Positions 9,801-17,625 of a stretch of 64,000 nt of DNA are shown in pieces (within the stretch, counting starts at the first letter, position 1; the number at the start of each line of letters is the position of its first letter). The notes under the pieces are model-generated. The model was not told the DNA's origin and did no database searches. It saw only the letters and a list, made by a program, of their open reading frames with translations. This DNA comes from Alteromonas ponticola. GTDB taxonomy: Bacteria; Pseudomonadota; Gammaproteobacteria; Enterobacterales; Alteromonadaceae. A program made the translations under genes and the position numbers. The stretch spans positions 62,001-126,000 of the forward strand of contig NZ_JAATNW010000001.1 of assembly GCF_012911815.1 (NCBI RefSeq), written 5' to 3'.

Positions 9801-11444
9801 TGGCGTGCGTCGTCCGCATCAGCCGCAGATGAATTTATTTTATCCACTTCAGTTGTCGATAATACGCCCACGTCTAATCTTAATGCTACCGCCCCTTCCA
9901 GTGTGCAGCAATTTGAATTGTTTGATATGCGGGTGATGTGGGATCTGGAAAAAAGCGAAACCGGCAAGCGATATTCAGGCATGTTGGTATTAGGTACCGA
10001 TGCTGACAATCCCGCTAACTTAGGTGCGATCCCGGTTGATATTGTCAGAGGAACAGATGATGTCTTTTTAACCGGCAATGCCATCACGTCAAGCAATGCA
10101 AATAGTCAGCAACTTACACTTAATGTTATCGCAAATTTCACCACTGAAGACAGAGAGTACAAGATTACACTACCATTGCCTGACAACGTTGAAGTTGAAT
10201 CTACCTCTGGTCCGGGAAATATCAGCATTAATCAGCAGAGCCTTACATGGACGCTTACCCAGAATTCCTTGTTTGGTTTTGAGCCTGCTTACCGGATGAC
10301 AACCAATCTTACCGATGCTACCTGCAGAAATCCGGATTTAGGAACGGGGACTGGCTACATCAACCTGAGTGATTTTGACATTGAACCTACTGAAATGGAT
10401 GGTGATACGGTGTTAAATTCTTTTGCAGTCTCTGCCAGTTTGTTCGGACGACAGTACAATTCACTTATTGTGTCTGATGACGGATTTGTGACGGTTAACA
10501 GTGATGTCGGTATTGAGCCATGGATTAATCAATCCATGCCGGAAGTAAACGCACCAAATGGGGTGGTTGCACCATTTTGGCGCGACTGGATCCTGGATAT
10601 TGAAAACGGCGCAACGGTTTCAATTGCAGAAAGCACGCAAGATGGCATCACCATTATTGAATGGGACAATGTCACCTTTCCCTTTGAACTCTACAATGTG
10701 GAAGACACCTTTACTGACATCGCAGATTTCCAGGTTGTGTTCAACAACAACGCTGTTGCTGGTGAACCACAGATTGTATTTTCCTACGCCAATGTCATAC
10801 ATGATTATATTCCCCCCGTGTCGGTAGGCCTGGAAAACAGTACAGGTACCAGAGGCAACACGCTGGTTCATTTGCCCTATTTTGAGCAAAGTGAAGCTAC
10901 GATTGGTAATGTTGAAAGCCAGATCGTTGATGGCACTCAGGTATGCTTTTATTACGCGGATGATATTTCTAAACCGAAGTCACTCGATATTACTCTCACG
11001 GGTTCCGGCGTTGCAAATGGGGTTAAATATCAGGCGAGCTCAACCGTGACTAACATTCCGAATACACAGTCAGAGAAAACTAACGCGTTTTCTGCGGCAA
11101 CGGTTAACCAGCCTCCGGTAGTGACCGTTAATGCCCCTGCGACAGTGCGGGTTGGTCAATCCTTTACAGTATCAGCAACCGCAGTTGATCCTGAGGGCGA
11201 TGCGTTGACAATAACCATTAACGGTAATGAAAGTAGTAGTTTAACCCGTGTTGCGCCCAACCGACCCGAGTTGACATTCACGGTTCGCGTCACTGATGGT
11301 ATCAATCGGGTCACTGAAACAATCACCGTCAATATTAATCAAAATGCCCCGGTTACAAATACCGGCGGTGGCGGCGGCGGTGGTTCGATGAATTGGATGG
11401 TACTGTTGGTACTGCCTTTGCTTTATCTAAGAAAAAGACGTTAA
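6849..11444 (+). CDS. secreted S8 subtilisin-like protease with PA domain and GlyGly-CTERM tail
   Basis: A 1531-residue exported serine protease. In order: signal sequence (about 1-23), propeptide-like region with an I9-type part (about 70-195), then the peptidase S8 domain with catalytic Asp225 (VLDSGINSDHPS), His303 (NGHGSHTAA) and Ser659 (SGTSMSSPHVAG). A protease-associated (PA) insert lies between His and Ser. C-terminal beta domains follow, including a PPC-like segment (DLDLFVVFDANRDG) and an Ig/cadherin-like repeat near 1420-1495. The end has a poly-Gly run, a hydrophobic helix and RKRR, which is the GlyGly-CTERM sorting signal. Family knowledge links that tail to rhombosortase processing and type II secretion; neither system is in this window. 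It is a single-gene unit closed by a terminator and probably degrades extracellular protein. Confidence 0.93.
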   Translation: MKNKLFFAVSTAVMSMSVHPVAGDTGKDGSRLQTPAALSVPPSLAQKKYTKTQSGKVVSHHGVPSGSVKKFVYLVQLEDNPVALMNEPKGLLLKKPVSAVSSLNQMPNRQASKVNVHSTDAQQYKTQLERKQALVEQKMQATMPQYKRVAAFQYALNGMAILATPAEAEKIATIKGVSAVERDRIYQLDTDTGPLLIGSQGVWDGSATESGIGREGEGIVIGVLDSGINSDHPSFADIGGDGYNHTNPLGANNYLGDCAGEFSTLCNDKLIGVYSYPEITNAYDDDAVFSVSLPKNGEDYNGHGSHTAATAAGNVLFNVPEVTPEFEVNESDGEPTGFVFDRISGVAPHANIISYQVCQPGNTGDTYGGCLGTPMVAAVEDAIEVGIVDVINFSISGGGYPWTGALNAAWLSARNAGIFLAHSAGNEGPTPFSTAKHAPWVTAVGASSTGRTVEYEKFLTDFTGGASSLSSIEGRSNTGGITAPIVYAGDFDNANAPGTDPAQCLEPFPTGTFSGQIVVCDRGEIARVDKAINVADGGAGGFVLANVEDGQISLNNDAYIIPGIHINTADGNRLKAWLASGSGHRATITAAVGELVIDDTQADITADFSSRGPNRSISTLTPSLIAPGIDIYAAYADQQYGQDETGSAPADYAYLSGTSMSSPHVAGAAALVKQEHPGWSPDNIRSALMMTANTALLKEDGATNADWFDIGAGRIQVDLAVRAGLVMDETGANYAAADPELGGEPRTLNLPSVTDTECFGICSWTRTFIATKDGSWSASATSLSDDLSVSVTPASFTLNEGDTQVLTVTADASQAKSGVWQFGIVNMTSPSSPDLHIPVSVKPSNGTLPDALNFTSHRDHDSYLVNDLTTIEITDFQVTGYGLNPPKEISATVAQDSDTSDFLDDVTDGVFIEEINVKNDALRLVVETRQSTSPDLDLFVVFDANRDGIPSESEVIEFSQSSTADEYISIENPQAGDYLIIVQNWRASSASAADEFILSTSVVDNTPTSNLNATAPSSVQQFELFDMRVMWDLEKSETGKRYSGMLVLGTDADNPANLGAIPVDIVRGTDDVFLTGNAITSSNANSQQLTLNVIANFTTEDREYKITLPLPDNVEVESTSGPGNISINQQSLTWTLTQNSLFGFEPAYRMTTNLTDATCRNPDLGTGTGYINLSDFDIEPTEMDGDTVLNSFAVSASLFGRQYNSLIVSDDGFVTVNSDVGIEPWINQSMPEVNAPNGVVAPFWRDWILDIENGATVSIAESTQDGITIIEWDNVTFPFELYNVEDTFTDIADFQVVFNNNAVAGEPQIVFSYANVIHDYIPPVSVGLENSTGTRGNTLVHLPYFEQSEATIGNVESQIVDGTQVCFYYADDISKPKSLDITLTGSGVANGVKYQASSTVTNIPNTQSEKTNAFSAATVNQPPVVTVNAPATVRVGQSFTVSATAVDPEGDALTITINGNESSSLTRVAPNRPELTFTVRVTDGINRVTETITVNINQNAPVTNTGGGGGGGSMNWMVLLVLPLLYLRKRR

Positions 11445-11478
11445 CTGGCAGAAATATTCCTGTTAACTACATTTTTAT

Positions 11479-11517
11479 CCGCAACGCGAAATACATCCAT
11501 TGTTGCGGTCTTTTTTT
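11479..11517 (+). terminator. terminator of the S8 protease gene
   Basis: Stem CCGCAAC (11479-11485) / GTTGCGG (11502-11508) with a 16-nt loop, followed at once by TCTTTTTTT. It lies between the protease and HMG-CoA reductase genes. Confidence 0.75.
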
Positions 11518-11539
11518 ATAGCTTTTTTCAGGAGGTAAC

Positions 11540-12718
11540 ATGGCTGATGGACGGTATCGAATACCACGGGATGGACAAAATGATCACAGTAACGAGCAGG
11601 CGGAAATCCGCAGAGACTTTTTGCAGCAGCAAACGGGGGCAACGTTAAAGTACACCGGTGAATACACCATTGATCCCGGAGTGTTACCTGGCAATATCGA
11701 GAACTTTATCGGCATCGTACAAATGCCCGTGGGCGTTGCAGGCCCTCTGGATATCAATGGTGAACACGCGCAGGGACGCTTTTATGTTCCATTAGCGACT
11801 ACCGAAGGCACATTAGTTGCCAGCTACAGTCGCGGCATGCGCGTGATCAATGAATGTGGCGGGGTCAAAACCACAGTTGTCGAACAATTTATGCAACGTG
11901 CTCCAGCGTTTATTTTTGGTGATGCCAGAGAAGCACGAGATTTTGGCAACTGGCTGGAAGCCAATATGGAGGGTATCCGTCAGGCTGCTGAAAGTACCAC
12001 TTCGATTGGTAAGCTTCAGCATCTGGAGCAATGGTCAGTATCACGTTTACGCTATGTCAGGTTCAATTATACGACCGGCGATGCCGCTGGGCAGAATATG
12101 GTAGGCAAAGCGACACTGGCAGCGTGCGAATGGATTAAACGGCATTACCCCGGTGATTGCGAATACTTGCTTTCAGGCAACATGGATACGGATAAAAAAC
12201 ATTCCCATTTAAATATGCTGCATTCTCGTGGCAAACGCGTGGTGGCCGAAATTACTCTTGATAAAGACATCATGCGCAAAATGATGAAGGTAGAAACCAC
12301 CGTTATGGCACGTTCTTCGGTGCTCGCCAACATGGGCGCGATGTTAGCGGGCGCGGCCTATAATGGTCCTCACTCCGCCAATGGTATTGCTTCGCTATTT
12401 ATAGCCACAGGTCAGGATGAAGCTAATGTAGTGGAATCGCATGCAGGCTTGCTGTCACATGAGCTGTTACCCAATGGCGATCTTTATCTTTCGGTAACCT
12501 TACCATCGTTAATTGTCGCCACTTATGGTGGGGGCACAGGGTTACCCACTCAGCGAGAATGTCTGGAACTTCTAGGTTGTTACGGTAAGGGCAAGGCCAA
12601 CAAGTTTGCGGAAATTGTGGCCGCTACCGTATTAGCCGGCGATATTTCGCTGGCGTGTGCGGTTATTGCCGGCCACTGGGTTTCCAGCCATGACAAACTG
12701 GGACGCAATCGCGACTGA
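11540..12718 (+). CDS. hydroxymethylglutaryl-CoA reductase (class I type)
   Basis: Interconverts HMG-CoA and mevalonate with NAD(P)H. At 392 residues it is a bare catalytic domain with no membrane anchor. Signatures: ENFIGIVQMPVGVAGPL (CoA/HMG-binding ENVIG region), TTEGTLVASYSRG, DAAGQNM in the DAMGMNM cofactor position, the TYGGGTGLPTQ loop, LAGDISLACAVIAGHW and a C-terminal SHDKLGRNR with the catalytic His. These favour class I over the degradative class II enzyme. The ribosome site AGGAGGTAA is near-perfect. The gene stands alone between two terminators with no other mevalonate-pathway gene nearby, unexpected in a gammaproteobacterium that should use the MEP pathway. Lateral acquisition is likely (inference). 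Confidence 0.93.
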   Translation: MADGRYRIPRDGQNDHSNEQAEIRRDFLQQQTGATLKYTGEYTIDPGVLPGNIENFIGIVQMPVGVAGPLDINGEHAQGRFYVPLATTEGTLVASYSRGMRVINECGGVKTTVVEQFMQRAPAFIFGDAREARDFGNWLEANMEGIRQAAESTTSIGKLQHLEQWSVSRLRYVRFNYTTGDAAGQNMVGKATLAACEWIKRHYPGDCEYLLSGNMDTDKKHSHLNMLHSRGKRVVAEITLDKDIMRKMMKVETTVMARSSVLANMGAMLAGAAYNGPHSANGIASLFIATGQDEANVVESHAGLLSHELLPNGDLYLSVTLPSLIVATYGGGTGLPTQRECLELLGCYGKGKANKFAEIVAATVLAGDISLACAVIAGHWVSSHDKLGRNRD

Positions 12719-12728
12719 CCCAAAACCA

Positions 12729-12760
12729 GACGCACCCTATTTGGGTGCGTCATTTTTTTT
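12729..12760 (+). terminator. terminator of the HMG-CoA reductase gene
   Basis: Perfect 9-bp stem GACGCACCC / GGGTGCGTC (12729-12737, 12743-12751) with loop TATTT, followed by A and eight T. Textbook intrinsic terminator. Confidence 0.93.
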
Positions 12761-12795
12761 AATCCTAATTTAAACTTTTTACCCTTCCCGCTCGA

Positions 12796-12830
12796 CATAG
12801 CAAAAAACAACGACAGAATCTTTTGCTATG
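12796..12830 (+). promoter_or_regulatory. 10-bp perfect inverted repeat covering the start codon of the export operon
   Basis: CATAGCAAAA (12796-12805) and TTTTGCTATG (12821-12830) are exact inverted complements separated by 15 nt. The last three bases of the right arm are the ATG of the adaptor gene, and no Shine-Dalgarno is visible just upstream. In RNA the hairpin would bury the start codon; in DNA it could be an operator. Confidence 0.6.
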
Positions 12831-14123
12831 CATATCGCCGATACCAGTGGACAGGACACCCTGATCGCACCCAAAAAATCTCGAAAAACACTCTACATCA
12901 TAGTTGCACTCGTGCTTCTTATAATAACCGCACTTTATCTGATCCCCGTGTTAACCCAGTGGGGAAATTCTCAGGCCAGTGTCTCTGCCGAAAGGGTCAG
13001 GATTTCAACCGTTAAACAAGGGGATTTGGTCCGCGATCTGTCGGTGCAAGGACGGGTGGTGGCAGCGGTCAGCCCAAAACTATACAGCCCCGCCCAGGGA
13101 ACAATTACCTTCGAAGTAGATGCCGGTGATGAAGTAAGCCAGGGCCAGGCATTGGCTACAATTGACAGCCCGGCCCTGGCAAGTGAATTAGAGCAAGAAC
13201 AAGCGGTACTGGACGAACTGACCACTGCTTTGGATAGACAAAAAATTCAGGCCAAAAAGCAAATGCTTGAAGACCAAAAAGCAATTGATTTAGCGCAAGT
13301 ATCGCTCACCGCAGCTGATCGGGAAAAACGGCGCGCGGATAAAGCGTTTGGCACAAATGCAATCAGTACAATTGACTATGAGAAAGCGCAAGACGATTTA
13401 CATAACGCCAAACTGGTGCACCAACATGCAGTAGATGATGCCAAGCTGAATGCGGAGAGCCTGCAATTTGAAATTCAAAGCCGCTCACACCAACTTAACA
13501 GACAGCGCCTTAAAGTCGCCGACCTTTCGCGAAAAGTGGACGAGCTTACCTTACGCTCCCCGGTTAATGGGATTGTCGGTAATTTAGCGGTGGCGCAAAA
13601 AAACCAGGTAACCCAGCATCAGGCTATTTTAAGTGTGGTGGATCTGAGCGAGTTTGAGCTGGAAATAGATATCCCCGAAAGCTATGCCGACGACCTCGCG
13701 ATTGGCATGGCAACAGAGGTCGAATTCAATGGCCGCAATTACCCGGCTCAACTCGTCACCATCTCGCCAGAAATTCAGGATAATAAGGTCAACGGACGGG
13801 TACGTTTTAGTGCACAGAGCGCTGACGGTGAAACTTATACCGCGCCGCAGGGCTTACGTCAGAATCAGCGTCTGACCACCCGCATATTAATGGAAACCAA
13901 AGACAATGTGTTATATGTCGCGCGCGGTCAGTTCTTGCAAAGTGGTGGCGGAAAAGTCGCCTACCGGGTCGACGGTGATGTGGCCCATCTGGTGCCTATT
14001 ATCACCGGTTCACGCAGTTTATCCAAAGTCGAAATAGTAGAAGGTCTGGAAAAGGGTGACAAAGTCATCGTCTCTGGACTCGAACAGTTTAACGGTGCTG
14101 AAACAGTGCTGCTCACACAATAA
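12828..14123 (+). CDS. MacA/HlyD-type periplasmic adaptor of an ABC export system
   Basis: Periplasmic adaptor (membrane fusion protein), 431 residues. A short cytosolic N-terminus and one membrane helix (about 24-43) are followed by the first half of a biotinyl-lipoyl domain (GTITFEVDAGDEVSQGQALATI). Then comes a long alpha-hairpin coiled coil (about 120-230), the second lipoyl half (LRSPVNGIVGNLAV) and beta-barrel and membrane-proximal domains ending VSGLEQFNGAETV. It should bridge the inner-membrane permeases to an outer-membrane TolC-type channel, which is not in this window. First of four genes: an ATPase follows after 16 bp, then two permeases. Its ATG lies in a perfect inverted repeat, suggesting special control. 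The substrate is unknown; macrolides, peptides or lipoproteins are possible. Confidence 0.87.
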   Translation: MHIADTSGQDTLIAPKKSRKTLYIIVALVLLIITALYLIPVLTQWGNSQASVSAERVRISTVKQGDLVRDLSVQGRVVAAVSPKLYSPAQGTITFEVDAGDEVSQGQALATIDSPALASELEQEQAVLDELTTALDRQKIQAKKQMLEDQKAIDLAQVSLTAADREKRRADKAFGTNAISTIDYEKAQDDLHNAKLVHQHAVDDAKLNAESLQFEIQSRSHQLNRQRLKVADLSRKVDELTLRSPVNGIVGNLAVAQKNQVTQHQAILSVVDLSEFELEIDIPESYADDLAIGMATEVEFNGRNYPAQLVTISPEIQDNKVNGRVRFSAQSADGETYTAPQGLRQNQRLTTRILMETKDNVLYVARGQFLQSGGGKVAYRVDGDVAHLVPIITGSRSLSKVEIVEGLEKGDKVIVSGLEQFNGAETVLLTQ

Positions 14124-14139
14124 TAACCAAGGAAAGATC

Positions 14140-14841
14140 ATGTTAAAAATGAACAACCTTTGCAAATCATTCAGAACCGAACTGGTTGAAACCCATGCGC
14201 TGCGAAACTTTACCTTTAGTGTAGAGGAGGGTGATTTTGTGTCGGTTACAGGCCCATCCGGTTCCGGTAAGACGACTTTTCTGAACATCGCCGGGCTGCT
14301 GGAAAACCATACATCGGGTAGCTACCTGTTAGATGGCATTGATGTGCAAACGCTCTCCGATAAACAACGCAGCAACTTAAGAAATGAAAAAATAGGCTTT
14401 ATCTTTCAGAGTTTCAATCTTATCCCCGATCTGGATTTGTTTGATAATGTAGATGTTCCACTGCGCTACCGCGGTCTGAGTCGCTCTGAGCGTCATCAAC
14501 GAATTAAAGAGAGCCTGGAACGTGTTGGTCTGGCGAACCGGATGAAACATCTACCGTCGCAATTGTCGGGTGGACAACAGCAGCGTGTTGCCATAGCACG
14601 CGCGCTGGCCGGTAAACCCCGTTTTCTATTAGCGGATGAGCCGACTGGGAATCTGGACAGCCAAATGGCGAAAAGTGTGATGTCGCTGCTACAGGAAATT
14701 AACCAACAGGGCACGACGATTGTCATGGTCACTCATGATCCTGAACTGGCTATGCAAACATCCCGCAATGTCTTTGTTCGCGATGGCCAGATAAGTGAAG
14801 CGGAAACCATCCTGCCATTAGCCGCAGCGTCAAACCAATAG
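14140..14841 (+). CDS. MacB/LolD-type ABC transporter ATP-binding protein
   Basis: ATPase of the export operon, 233 residues. Walker A GPSGSGKTT, signature LSGGQQQRVAIARAL, Walker B FLLADEPTGNLD and switch His in VTHDPELA are all intact. An upstream in-frame ATG at 14056 exists, but it lies inside the adaptor gene. The ATG at 14140 is chosen because it has AAGGAAAG upstream and gives the usual family N-terminus MLKMNNLCKSF. In canonical MacB this domain is fused to the permease; here it is a separate protein serving two half-permeases. Confidence 0.92.
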   Translation: MLKMNNLCKSFRTELVETHALRNFTFSVEEGDFVSVTGPSGSGKTTFLNIAGLLENHTSGSYLLDGIDVQTLSDKQRSNLRNEKIGFIFQSFNLIPDLDLFDNVDVPLRYRGLSRSERHQRIKESLERVGLANRMKHLPSQLSGGQQQRVAIARALAGKPRFLLADEPTGNLDSQMAKSVMSLLQEINQQGTTIVMVTHDPELAMQTSRNVFVRDGQISEAETILPLAAASNQ

Positions 14842-14853
14842 CGGGAGCCGGTT

Positions 14854-16164
14854 ATGTTTATTTATTATATGAAGCTGGCGATAAAAAGTATTCGCCGCAA
14901 CATCTGGCTCAGCAGCCTGATGGTACTTGCCGTAGCGTTGGGCATTGGCGCGTGTATGACCACGATCACGGTGAATTACATGATGTCTGCCAATCCAATC
15001 CCACACAAAAGCGACCAGCTATTTTATGTGCAGCTGGATAACTGGGGGCCCCACTTCCCCTTCAATGATGAGAATGAGCCACCGGATCAGGTGACATGGC
15101 GCGACGCCAACAACCTGATGCAACATGATCGTTTTAAGCAGGTCGCCATGGGCACATCAGGCGGTGTTATCGAGTCTGACAACCGTGAAATCAAGCCTTT
15201 CATGGCGGGTATTCGCTTAACCTATACAACTTTTTTCAACCTCTTCGAACCGCCATTCCTTTATGGTGGTCCCTGGCAACCTACCGCTGATAAAAATAGC
15301 GAACAGGTCGTTGTGTTAAGCAAAAAAACCAATCAACAGGTTTTCGGTGGTGAAAATTCAGTTGGCCGTACCTTAACCATCGCGGGTAATCGCTTTCGCG
15401 TAGTGGGTGTGTTGGATGACTATGAACCTATACCGCGCTTTTATGATGTCACTACAGGGGCATTTCAGAGCCCTGAAGATGTGTTCATGCCGCTCACTTT
15501 AAAGCTACCGTTAGAGCTGGGGAGCAGCGGCAACAATAGCTGTTGGAAAGATCCTGATGGTGACGGTTTTGAGGGCTTTTTGATGTCAGAGTGCATCAAT
15601 TATCAGTTTTGGGTTCAGCTGGATAATGCAGCAGAGCAAGAACAGTACATGAGCTTTTTGAATGCCTATGTGGAAGAGCAAAAAGCGTTAGGCCGCTTCC
15701 CTCGCCCACTGAACAACCGCATCTCTTCGGTAATGGAGTGGATGGAAATTCAGGAAGTGGTTGCCGATGATGCGCAAATCATGATGTGGCTGGCTGCGTT
15801 ATTCCTGCTGGTGTGCCTGTTAAATACCGTTGGTTTGTTGCTTTCCAAATATGCCACACGTACTGCAGACATTGCCTTGCGCAGAGCAATCGGTGCGCCT
15901 AAACAAGCTATATTCTCACAATATATCACCGAGTCTGCTTTAATTGGCATTATCGGTGGTGTGCTGGGATTGGTACTCGCCCTGGCCGGTATCGAAGCAG
16001 TGAAATCAATGTATGGTGACTTTGTCAGTGAGCATGTGGCAATTGATTTGACCATGGTAACCGTGGCCATTGCCCTTGCCGTTATCTCCAGTGTGTTGGC
16101 TGGATGTTATCCGGCGTACAAAGCGTGTTCTGTGCCACCCGCAACACAATTACGCAATCAATAG
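14854..16164 (+). CDS. ABC transporter permease, MacB/FtsX family (first of two)
   Basis: Inner-membrane permease of 436 residues with the MacB topology: one N-terminal helix (about 17-40), a large periplasmic MacB_PCD domain and three C-terminal helices forming the FtsX domain (from about 310). RRAIGAPKQAIFSQYITES is the coupling helix contacting the ATPase. GGGAG precedes the ATG, 12 bp after the ATPase gene. It probably pairs with the next permease as a heterodimer, since the two proteins share architecture but differ in sequence. Confidence 0.88.
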   Translation: MFIYYMKLAIKSIRRNIWLSSLMVLAVALGIGACMTTITVNYMMSANPIPHKSDQLFYVQLDNWGPHFPFNDENEPPDQVTWRDANNLMQHDRFKQVAMGTSGGVIESDNREIKPFMAGIRLTYTTFFNLFEPPFLYGGPWQPTADKNSEQVVVLSKKTNQQVFGGENSVGRTLTIAGNRFRVVGVLDDYEPIPRFYDVTTGAFQSPEDVFMPLTLKLPLELGSSGNNSCWKDPDGDGFEGFLMSECINYQFWVQLDNAAEQEQYMSFLNAYVEEQKALGRFPRPLNNRISSVMEWMEIQEVVADDAQIMMWLAALFLLVCLLNTVGLLLSKYATRTADIALRRAIGAPKQAIFSQYITESALIGIIGGVLGLVLALAGIEAVKSMYGDFVSEHVAIDLTMVTVAIALAVISSVLAGCYPAYKACSVPPATQLRNQ

Positions 16165-16173
16165 GAAACAACA

Positions 16174-17397
16174 ATGAGTAATTTAGAACTTGGCCCTATT
16201 ATGCGGGCGCTGCTGCGCAACAAAGTTGGTGCAATGTTAATTGCATTACAAATTGCAGTCACCATGACCATTATCGTAAATGCCGTGTTTATCATCGTTG
16301 AACGCAAGTCCATGATGGAGCGGGAAAGCGGTTTAGATGAAGCCAATACGTTTTATCTGACCACTACCGGGTTCGGTAACGACTTTGAAAGTAAACGGGT
16401 GACCCGTGAGGATTTGGATTTAATACGCAGTACCCCAGGTGTGGTGGATGCGATTCAGGTTAATGCTATTCCCATGAGTGGCAGCGGTTGGTCGATGGGG
16501 CTCACCACTACGCCGGGGGATGAGGTTGAGAGTGTCGGTACCGCCAATTACATGGTCGATGATCACGCATTGAATACATACGATGCCGCGCTTGTGGCAG
16601 GTGAAAATTTCAGTTTTTCTGATATTCGGTTCCGAGAACGCAATCAGTCTGACTGGCCCGATGTTGCAATCATCACCCAAGCATTAGCGAAAAGCCTTTT
16701 TCCTGAATTGAGCGTAGACGAAGTTGTCGGCAAAACCGTCTATATCGGTGACAACGAGCCGATGATAGTTAAAGGAATCATTGATAAATTACAAGCACCC
16801 TGGGTGGGCTGGAATAATCTGGATCACGTCACATTAACCCCGGAGTGGATGGCATTTCCCAGTATGCGTTACCTTATTCGCACTGAGCCGGGCATGCGTG
16901 ATACCTTAATGACTTCACTGGAACAAACCTTAGCCAACCAATACCCGAACCGGATCATCCGCAATGTCGAGACAATTACCTCAACCCGCGATGCAAGCTA
17001 CCGCCAACACAGCGCGATGATAAAAATCTTAACGGTTACCATGGTATTACTCACGCTTATCACCGCTTTAGGTATTATCGGTCTGGCCAGCTTTAACGTA
17101 AATCGTCGCCGCAAACAAATCGGCACACGTCGGGCACTAGGCGCGAGTAAATCAGCAATAATCCGTTATTTTATGGTGGAGAACCTGATAATCAGTTTGT
17201 TCGGCATTGTACTGGGTGTTGGGCTAACCATCGGACTCAACTTTATGCTAATCGAGTGGTTTGCGGTAAAAGCATTAGACTGGTATTACATTCCTGCCGG
17301 TGTGGTGTTGCTGTTTAACGTTGGCCAGCTTGCTGCCTTTGGGCCTGCGTTCAGAGCAGCTAAAATTTCGCCGGCATTAGCAACCCGAACCATCTGA
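16174..17397 (+). CDS. ABC transporter permease, MacB/FtsX family (second of two)
   Basis: Second half-permease, 407 residues. N-terminal helix about 18-38, periplasmic domain about 40-280, then the FtsX domain with helices near 285-310, 335-360 and 370-390. RRRKQIGTRRALGASKSAI is the coupling-helix motif. AGGAAA precedes the ATG and the gap from the first permease is 9 bp, so all four genes form one operon. Two hairpins follow the stop codon. Confidence 0.88.
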   Translation: MSNLELGPIMRALLRNKVGAMLIALQIAVTMTIIVNAVFIIVERKSMMERESGLDEANTFYLTTTGFGNDFESKRVTREDLDLIRSTPGVVDAIQVNAIPMSGSGWSMGLTTTPGDEVESVGTANYMVDDHALNTYDAALVAGENFSFSDIRFRERNQSDWPDVAIITQALAKSLFPELSVDEVVGKTVYIGDNEPMIVKGIIDKLQAPWVGWNNLDHVTLTPEWMAFPSMRYLIRTEPGMRDTLMTSLEQTLANQYPNRIIRNVETITSTRDASYRQHSAMIKILTVTMVLLTLITALGIIGLASFNVNRRRKQIGTRRALGASKSAIIRYFMVENLIISLFGIVLGVGLTIGLNFMLIEWFAVKALDWYYIPAGVVLLFNVGQLAAFGPAFRAAKISPALATRTI

Positions 17398-17413
17398 TTA
17401 TTGTTTACTCATC

Positions 17414-17478
17414 AGCCACTTAAGGTGTGGCTCTTCTTACCCTATACACCTCAGGTTAATCCTCCTTAACCTGAGGTG
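17414..17478 (+). terminator. two hairpins after the export operon
   Basis: First hairpin AGCCAC / GTGGCT (17414-17419, 17427-17432), loop 7 nt, followed by CTTCTTA. Second is a perfect 13-bp inverted repeat, CACCTCAGGTTAA / TTAACCTGAGGTG (17447-17459, 17466-17478), loop TCCTCC, without a long T run. The first is the likelier intrinsic terminator; the second could stabilise the 3' end or be a protein site. Confidence 0.55.
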
Positions 17479-17625
17479 CGTTTAACTGAGTAGGAAAAGC
17501 ACCTTACATCAGACTCCCCTCTCCCGCTGAATCGGATATTCAAAAGTAAGTTCCTATTTAGCATTACTTTTTGGGTATAAACCCATTACAATAAATTCGT
17601 TTTGAATTAATGACAGGACGTTTTT

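Noticed and set aside
11100..11330. Possible extra gene in the C-terminal part of the S8 protease
   Set aside because: The frame is continuous with the protease and encodes an Ig/cadherin-like repeat followed by the GlyGly-CTERM tail.
14056..14139. Upstream in-frame ATG extending the ABC ATPase by 28 residues
   Set aside because: The extension lies within the adaptor gene, while the ATG at 14140 has a good ribosome site and gives the family N-terminus.
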